9,002 bases of DNA from CABMGO01 sp964408125 (lineage in GTDB: Archaea > Nanobdellota > Nanobdellia > Pacearchaeales > GW2011-AR1): contig CAYOYC010000025.1 in NCBI GenBank assembly GCA_964408125.1, positions 1-9,002 on the forward strand, written 5' to 3'. Shown piece after piece: positions 5,064 through 9,002 of this stretch. Each line of letters opens with the position of its first letter. The first letter of the stretch is position 1. Under the pieces are notes generated by a model. The model was not told where the DNA came from. It made no database searches and was given only the letters and a program-made list of their open reading frames with translations. Position numbers and translations under genes: made by a program.

Positions 5064-5690
5064 TCATTTCCTTCCACGGTTACTTCTAACAACTTCTAAA
5101 TATTCCTGCAGGGTTCTATTTAGTAAAGAATCTATTAAGGGTTTTATATCTCTATAATAATATGCCTTCTCTGTAGGAGTAAGTTCTTTGAAATCATAAA
5201 TATTTTTCATAATCCTAATTTTAGCAGGAGAGAATATTGTCTCTAGCGCTTTAAAGGAACCCATTTTCTGTATCTTTTCTAAATCATCATTTTCGAAAAC
5301 CCTTTTTTCAATCTCTCGCTTTGATTCTTTAAACTCTTCTAAATAATAGTCTAATTCTCCCTGACTAAACTTTTCTTTTATCTTGTTCTCAAAAATTATT
5401 TTTTCTATTTCTTTATAATTTCTCTTTGTTTTTTTGAGTATTTCTTGTGTAATTAAGATTATTTTATCTAAATTAGTCATTAAATCTTTTCCGTCTTTTA
5501 ATTTCAACAGTTTTTCCCTTATTTCAGAATAAATAAATCCTTTTTCAAGAAGCAAAGGAATAGCAAGATAAAGTCTTTGCTCTTTTTCTTTTAGTATATC
5601 TACAATCTTATCTTCATTAGAAAGATTATCTGGGTAATTTAAACTAAAACCTTCTCTTTCAAGACTCTTTATAAGTTCAGGACTTGGCAT
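5064..5690 (-). CDS. Helical partner protein of the nucleotidyltransferase (unknown function)
   Basis: A 208-residue Lys/Glu-rich, largely helical protein whose ATG overlaps the end of the upstream nucleotidyltransferase gene by 14 bases, implying coupled translation and joint function. It begins PSPELIKSLEREGFSLNYPD and has a compact, better-ordered C-terminal segment around 144-203 (FKALETIFSPAKIRIMKNIY, then LTPTEKAYYYRDIKPLIDSL) that could be a nucleic-acid- or partner-binding domain. No signal peptide, membrane segment or catalytic motif is visible. I believe similar proteins with a FSPxKxRIMxKI motif occur beside nucleotidyltransferases in other archaea, but cannot confirm this here. 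By analogy with AbiE/MenAT pairs it could be the antitoxin or effector partner, though gene order is reversed (nucleotidyltransferase first). Confidence 0.6.
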   Translation of the reverse strand: MPSPELIKSLEREGFSLNYPDNLSNEDKIVDILKEKEQRLYLAIPLLLEKGFIYSEIREKLLKLKDGKDLMTNLDKIILITQEILKKTKRNYKEIEKIIFENKIKEKFSQGELDYYLEEFKESKREIEKRVFENDDLEKIQKMGSFKALETIFSPAKIRIMKNIYDFKELTPTEKAYYYRDIKPLIDSLLNRTLQEYLEVVRSNRGRK

Positions 5691-6273
5691 TTTTTATTTT
5701 TTCCTTTAAGCGATTTAAATTCTCATAACATCTTTTTGTACTGCCTGCGCAAACATCTGCTCTTTCTTTAAATCCTGTCTCAAATTTATCAAAGTTTATC
5801 TTTTCCCTTTCAAGGATTTTTAGGATGTCTTCGAAATCTCTAAATTCTCCCCTTGCTAGTTTTGTAGAAATAATATCTTCCCAATTTAAAGTATATATCT
5901 TTAATTTTCTTGTTTCATTAATCAGTCTTGACTTTTCTTTCCAATCATCTGTTAATGGAAAACCCATAATCATCCCCGTTTCTATATAAAAGATATCCAA
6001 TCTTTTACCGTTAAATCTCCATTTATTACACAGGGGGCAATTATCAATCTCTTCTAGTCCTATTGCGCTGAATATTTCTTTAATTTCTTTTTGTGTTAAG
6101 GGAGTCAAAAAGTCAATATCTTTTGTAGCGGCTTTGTACCCCGATAAAACCATTGCAGTTCCTCCAATGGCATAAAATTCTGCTTTCTTATTTAAAGTCG
6201 CAACTAATCTTATAAAAGATCCTAGCTCTTCTATGCTGCTTTCATTTATATTTTTGTACTTATCGTCTTCCAT
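5677..6273 (-). CDS. Nucleotidyltransferase fold protein (DUF6036/AbiEii-like)
   Basis: The pol-beta-type nucleotidyltransferase core is clear. Y34-A-I-G-G38-T-A-M-V-L-S-G is the GG motif of the first strand-helix. D52-I-D54-F is the DxD metal pair, and R91-L-D93-I-F gives the third carboxylate, so it should be catalytically able. A segment WEDIISTKLARGEFRDFEDI (136-155) matches the helical region typical of DUF6036/AbiEii-like proteins, where the Lys and Asp are conserved. A CPLC pair at 79-82 is an unusual insert and might bind a metal. Known relatives include toxins that add nucleotides to tRNA (AbiEii/MenT) and antibiotic nucleotidyltransferases. First gene of an overlapping pair, read from a promoter region rich in GTATAC-type palindromes. 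A toxin-antitoxin or abortive-infection role is inferred. Confidence 0.75.
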   Translation of the reverse strand: MEDDKYKNINESSIEELGSFIRLVATLNKKAEFYAIGGTAMVLSGYKAATKDIDFLTPLTQKEIKEIFSAIGLEEIDNCPLCNKWRFNGKRLDIFYIETGMIMGFPLTDDWKEKSRLINETRKLKIYTLNWEDIISTKLARGEFRDFEDILKILEREKINFDKFETGFKERADVCAGSTKRCYENLNRLKEKIKNAKS

Positions 6274-6287
6274 TGCTATATATACAT

Positions 6288-6325
6288 TTAAGTATACCTA
6301 GTATATACAAATAAGTATATTTAAA
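6288..6325 (-). promoter_or_regulatory. Promoter and palindrome cluster of the nucleotidyltransferase operon
   Basis: Read on the minus strand, TTTAAATATACTT, TTGTATATAC and AGGTATACTTAA follow each other 15-50 bases before the ATG at 6273. The TATA word nearest correct spacing is GTATATAC at 6301-6308, itself a perfect palindrome, with GTATAC at 6292-6297 beside it. Repeated palindromes over a TATA box suggest repression by a dimeric regulator, perhaps a product of the operon. Confidence 0.4.
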
Positions 6326-6334
6326 CCTTTCGAT

Positions 6335-6418
6335 TCAGTCAAGGCAAACTGTAGACATAATTGGAAGGGTACGGACAATTTGTCCCCAACCTTTTTTATA
6401 TCCAACCTTACGAATAGT
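6335..6418 (-). pseudogene. Possible remnant of a second BRO-N-type gene
   Basis: A 27-codon frame closed by stops on both sides reads TIRKVGYKKGWGQIVRTLPI and a few more residues. The segment GYKKGWGQIVRTLPI resembles GFNEGWGQIATPLEI in the broken BRO-N-type gene immediately upstream (residues 54-68 of its first frame). The match is short, and the expected GGKQxxNC continuation is absent, so decay or chance are both possible. A separate 24-residue frame just upstream (6437-6511) encodes MEAETRAKRIGTTLEKCGVE and four more residues, which may be another fragment. Confidence 0.3.
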
Positions 6419-6516
6419 TTAATGAAAGAGGCTTCATTAATTTTCAAATAACTCCACTCCGCATTTTTCAAGCGTTGTACCAATTCGCTTCGCTCTCGTT
6501 TCTGCTTCCATTCATA

Positions 6517-7346
6517 CTATTCTTTACCTAGTTCTTTGCTCTTGTCTAAATAATTTTGTTTATTTACCACGCTTCTGCCAAGTTCTTCTTCAGCTTTTTT
6601 TCTAGCAACGCCTGCAACTTCGCCACCCCTATTGGCAACCGTTTTTATTTTAGTAAATGTCTCTGGCTTTTCTTTTTGCGTTAATTCGGTAGTAACTCTT
6701 TCCCCCAACATGGTAAAGATTAGTTCCAGGTCATCCATGTGATCTCTTAGATTCACATTCGGCTTTAAATCTAAATTTTTATGATCCTTATATTCGCTAG
6801 GCATAAGCCCAAAAGTTGCTTTTGATATTTCAGCCGTAAGAATTGAAAAATCTTTTTGTTCCGTAACTCCTCTTTCTTTCCATTCATCAGTTAAGTTTTG
6901 TCTTATGGCAATTCCTCTTAATCTCTTATCAATACAATCTTTAGAATATCCCTTCTTCTCATAGAGGTCTTTCATCCTGTCTTGTGCTAATTCTGGATTT
7001 TCTATTTCTTGGACTCTTTCATAACCTACCTGAGCCAGCCAGAGCTTGAATGGTTCCGCTCTGGGAGACGGTATTGACTGAATTAGTCTAAATCCCCTTT
7101 GGTTGAAATGCAATTTATTTTTTGTTTTCCGCCAGAAGTAACTATTTCAAGGGGGGTGGCAATTTGCCCCCATCCTTCGTTAAACCCCTCGTCTCTTCTT
7201 CTCATATCTTTAAGATAGCCATTTGGGTCTTTAGAATCTGTAAGCGCTGAAACTATATCTGTAGCTACGAACCACCATTCATCATTAAACCAAGTTTTTC
7301 TTATTGACTTTCCATTAAATAGGGCTAAATGTTTTTCTTCTTCCAT
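6517..7346 (-). pseudogene. BRO-N family antirepressor/DinD-like protein, split by a frameshift
   Basis: Two frames together make one protein of about 275 residues. The first (7346 to 7083) carries the BRO-N domain: NGKSIRKTWFNDEWWFVATD, EALTDSKD-type helix (SALTDSKDPNGYLKDMRRRD), then GWGQIATPLEIVTSGGKQ and NCISTKG, ending DLD and a stop. The second frame resumes exactly in register with the family, GFRLIQSIPSPRAEPFKLWL, then YERVQEIENPELAQDRMKDL, LTDEWKERGV, ILTAEISKATFGLMPSEYK, NLRDHMDDLELIFTMLGE and a C-terminal Arg/Lys tail. Reading must shift by -1 (equivalent to one missing base) at a GGGG run at 7094-7097. Such proteins are phage antirepressors or host homologues. The otherwise excellent preservation suggests a recent mutation, a sequencing error, or programmed frameshifting. 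A TATA-like ATAATTATAAG lies near 7393-7405. Confidence 0.85.
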
Positions 7347-7478
7347 GTTATTCTTTAGCTAACTCCCCCATTAGCCAATATTCTCTTATAATTATATCCA
7401 TAGCTTTTTAGAGTCAGGCAACTATAAAAATCTTCTTAACTATTCGAAAGTAGAAAACGGGTGTCTAGAGATGAAAAA

Positions 7479-7492
7479 TTGAACGCTTTCAA
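7479..7492. repeat. TTGAACGCTTTCAA repeat, copy 2
   Basis: Exact second copy of the 14-base imperfect palindrome at 2128-2141, here one base beyond the tspO stop codon. A similar stem with another loop, TTGAAA-AGAC-TTTCAA, lies at 8010-8025. Both flanking genes of each copy differ, so it is not part of a longer duplication. Confidence 0.45.
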
Positions 7493-7493
7493 T

Positions 7494-7961
7494 TTACCTA
7501 TTCAAAACCCAAATAGCGAAATTAAGAACTGAAGCGAAACTTACCCATAAGAAATATGGAACCAAAAGATAGCCCGCAGCTTTTCTTATTTTATAGAATT
7601 CAACCATAGTAAGTATTATTGATATCCATAAAAGAACTATTACAATAAACGCTAAACCCGGATTATGTGCTCCAAAGAAAGCAATACTCCACATTGCGTT
7701 TAAAACTAGCTGAATTCCAAAAATCCAGTAAGCTTTTTTCTTTAAAACTTTAGCCTTTGTCCAAACTAAATATAATGAGATTCCGATCATTATGTATAAA
7801 ATAGTCCAGACCGGACCAAAAACCCAACTCGGAGGATTAAATGACGGCTTAACTAAAGAAGGAAACCAACTATTAACGGAAGTTGCGGTGAAAATAGAAC
7901 CAGATACTCCCACTACCCAGACAAGAACGATTGAAATTATGAACTTTAACCAGTTTTTCAT
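7494..7961 (-). CDS. tspO: TspO/MBR family membrane protein
   Basis: A 155-residue protein with five hydrophobic segments (about 6-26, 46-67, 77-95, 102-121, 130-152), as in the TspO/peripheral benzodiazepine receptor family. Signature stretches are present: W32-FPSLVKPSFNPPSWVFGPVW (32-52), QLVLNAMWSIAFFG (84-97), and VPYFLWVSFASVLNFAIW (134-151). These contain the Trp, Asn and Pro residues that line the porphyrin/ligand pocket. TspO proteins bind tetrapyrroles and are linked to stress responses and porphyrin breakdown, and the archaeal role is not established. The gene is transcribed alone from a TATA-like box 25 bases upstream and ends one base before a short palindromic repeat. Identification is secure; the physiological role is not. 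Confidence 0.93.
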   Translation of the reverse strand: MKNWLKFIISIVLVWVVGVSGSIFTATSVNSWFPSLVKPSFNPPSWVFGPVWTILYIMIGISLYLVWTKAKVLKKKAYWIFGIQLVLNAMWSIAFFGAHNPGLAFIVIVLLWISIILTMVEFYKIRKAAGYLLVPYFLWVSFASVLNFAIWVLNR

Positions 7962-7980
7962 ATTTATATTAAGATAATGA

Positions 7981-7990
7981 GATATTTAAG
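7981..7990 (-). promoter_or_regulatory. TATA box of tspO
   Basis: On the minus strand CTTAAATATC, centred about 25 bases before the ATG at 7961, with no ribosome binding site in between; fits a leaderless transcript. Confidence 0.45.
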
Positions 7991-8009
7991 TGTTTACTAA
8001 ATAGAAGTA

Positions 8010-8025
8010 TTGAAAAGACTTTCAA
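8010..8025. repeat. Small inverted repeat at the outer edge of repeat copy C
   Basis: TTGAAA and TTTCAA form a perfect 6 bp stem around AGAC, directly outside repeat copy C. Copy B has only the TTTCAA half at the equivalent place (4953-4958 region). It may mark the true end of the repeat unit. Confidence 0.4.
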
Positions 8026-8027
8026 CT

Positions 8028-8106
8028 CCTTAATCCTCTTTAGAAGAGGAGATATTTTAGCAGAACTTCGTTCTGTCTATGGCTCTCAAACGCCGTGCGG
8101 GCTTTG
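8028..8106 (-). repeat. Structured ~80-base repeat, copy C (divergent)
   Basis: Carries the same core as A and B: TTTAGCAGAACTT, GTTCTGTCTATGGCTCTCAA, and GCC-loop-GGC. The outer hairpin is CCTCTT-TAG-AAGAGG (8035-8049) instead of CTTCTTT/AAAGAAG: both arms have changed together. The second hairpin has lost one loop base (CAGAAC-TTC-GTTCTG). On the minus strand the repeat begins inside the DUF457 gene, encodes its last residues and supplies its TGA stop. Confidence 0.82.
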
Positions 8107-8925
8107 ACGAGCAAAAGTTATACCGCAAGATTTGAATAAAAGAAGAAAAGATAATATTAAAAAAATAATTGGCAACAATATTGTGCTTATTAAAAGTAAA
8201 CTAGCAAAATTGTTTTTTACATAGTCTGTTAAGAAAAAAACAAGAACATCAAAAGCAATTAGCGCAAAAACAAAGTATAACATTCTTATATCTTGGCTAA
8301 AAGCACTATAGTCCCCAAAGACCGTTGTTTCTCTAAATGGATAGAGCCATTTTACTCCCCATTTACTTATTGAATCTTGAAGCAAATGCAAATTGCCCGC
8401 AAAAAAGAAGGCTAAAGAGATGACGATTAAAAATAGGGGCGTAGCTAATCTAAAATAAAGATTCACAAAGAATAGTAAAATAGAAAACAAAATACTTGCA
8501 ATAAAAACTCCAAACAAAGTATGCGATATTCCCCGATGTTCATCTCTCATAGAGTCTTCTTTAATCCATTTTTTATTTATTAAATAAACAACCCCATAAG
8601 AAGGATAGTAAAGAACATATCTAAATAAGCTACCTAAAAAAATAAGTATTGAAGAATAAATGAATAGGAGGGTGTTATGTATATTTTGCGCATTTCTTTT
8701 GGTCCTATATTCCCTATAAGAACTTTGCCACCCAATTTTACTAGTATCTTGTTTCATTTTAAAGATTCTTGACTCCTTACAGTCTGTATCAGGATACATA
8801 GCACCACAAAATAAACCCCAAAAAACAAGAAGAATAAAGCTTAATGAAAAATTAAAAAAGTTCAACATGGGGATAAAAAGAACACCAATCAATACTATTT
8901 GGAATATGTGTGAGTCGATTCTCAT
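8086..8925 (-). CDS. DUF457/YdjM-like membrane-bound metal-dependent hydrolase
   Basis: A 279-residue integral membrane protein with about six hydrophobic segments and the ordered metal-binding motifs of the YdjM/DUF457 family: an early His (H6), P45-D46-T-D48, H130-R-G-I-S-H135-T-L, and H180-L-L-Q-D184 followed by SISKWGVKWLYPF. These His/Asp residues would bind a divalent metal near the membrane face, as in phosphatase-like enzymes of this group; the substrate is unknown. The large loop between 50 and 85 (KESRIFKMKQDTSKIGWQSS) is longer and more polar than usual, as I recall. The C-terminus FARQSPHGV is encoded by repeat copy C and is unlikely to be native. A weak TATA-like TTCATAAACC lies about 27 bases before the ATG. 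Confidence 0.8.
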   Translation of the reverse strand: MRIDSHIFQIVLIGVLFIPMLNFFNFSLSFILLVFWGLFCGAMYPDTDCKESRIFKMKQDTSKIGWQSSYREYRTKRNAQNIHNTLLFIYSSILIFLGSLFRYVLYYPSYGVVYLINKKWIKEDSMRDEHRGISHTLFGVFIASILFSILLFFVNLYFRLATPLFLIVISLAFFFAGNLHLLQDSISKWGVKWLYPFRETTVFGDYSAFSQDIRMLYFVFALIAFDVLVFFLTDYVKNNFASLLLISTILLPIIFLILSFLLLFKSCGITFARQSPHGV

Positions 8926-9002
8926 ATCAGCATATTAATAGTCCATGGTTTATGAACTCGCCCGCTGAAAGAAAACTTCCCTGCTTTAGCTCGGAGTGAA
9001 TT

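Noticed and set aside
6298..6483. Minus-strand frame of 61 codons between the nucleotidyltransferase and the antirepressor gene
   Set aside because: It starts with TTG, overlaps the better family-like fragment in another frame, and its end runs through the promoter palindromes.
7083..7100. Canonical -1 frameshift heptamer X XXY YYZ in the antirepressor gene
   Set aside because: AAAGGGG is present but out of phase for the canonical tandem slip (zero-frame codons are AAA GGG), so a standard programmed site is not supported; a simple GGGG slip remains possible.
3561..8106. CRISPR array
   Set aside because: The three repeats are about 80 bases long and lie 1.3-3 kb apart with genes between; there are no short regular spacers.

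Overview
The window reads as a piece of an AT-rich archaeal genome, most likely a small-genome DPANN-type lineage (Woesearchaeota/Pacearchaeota-like). That is an inference from gene content and promoter layout, not from a marker gene. Several genes have a TATA-like box about 25-28 bases before the start codon with no Shine-Dalgarno site, as in leaderless archaeal transcription. Proteins include a ribbon-helix-helix/RelE-type toxin pair, a DUF457 membrane protein and a nucleotidyltransferase with a helical partner. No rRNA, tRNA, CRISPR array or intact transposase is visible.

Left part (1-3455): the tail of an unknown gene; a 303-residue protein carrying, in order and at sensible spacing, the signature residues of EPSP synthase although it is about 120 residues short; a small membrane-anchored Cys protein; a 2H-phosphoesterase (LigT/ThpR-like) protein; a shikimate-kinase-like P-loop kinase on the minus strand; and a GNAT acetyltransferase. 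A near-perfect 26-base inverted repeat lies between the last two.

Middle part (3456-6516): a toxin-antitoxin operon (RHH antitoxin, RelE/ParE-like toxin) on the minus strand, with clustered palindromes over its promoter; a bacterial-type radC on the plus strand; and an overlapping minus-strand pair made of a nucleotidyltransferase and a Lys/Glu-rich helical partner, which looks like a second toxin-antitoxin or defence-type module.

Right part (6517-9002): a BRO-N-type (phage antirepressor/DinD-like) gene broken by a one-base frameshift, with a possible older remnant of a similar gene beside it; tspO; and a DUF457/YdjM-like membrane metal hydrolase.

The strongest unexplained signal is a structured repeat of about 80 bases present three times (A 3561-3642, B 4957-5038, C 8028-8106). 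All copies have the same orientation and each sits at or just past the 3' end of a minus-strand gene or operon of unrelated function. Copy A adds a C-terminal tail to the toxin and copy C supplies the stop codon of the DUF457 gene. One hairpin is kept with a different stem sequence in copy C, so structure appears to be conserved. It may be a 3'-end RNA element, a non-autonomous mobile element (for example IS200/IS605-derived), or a cassette boundary. The EPSP-synthase-like mini-enzyme with a shikimate-kinase-like protein nearby is the second point of interest.
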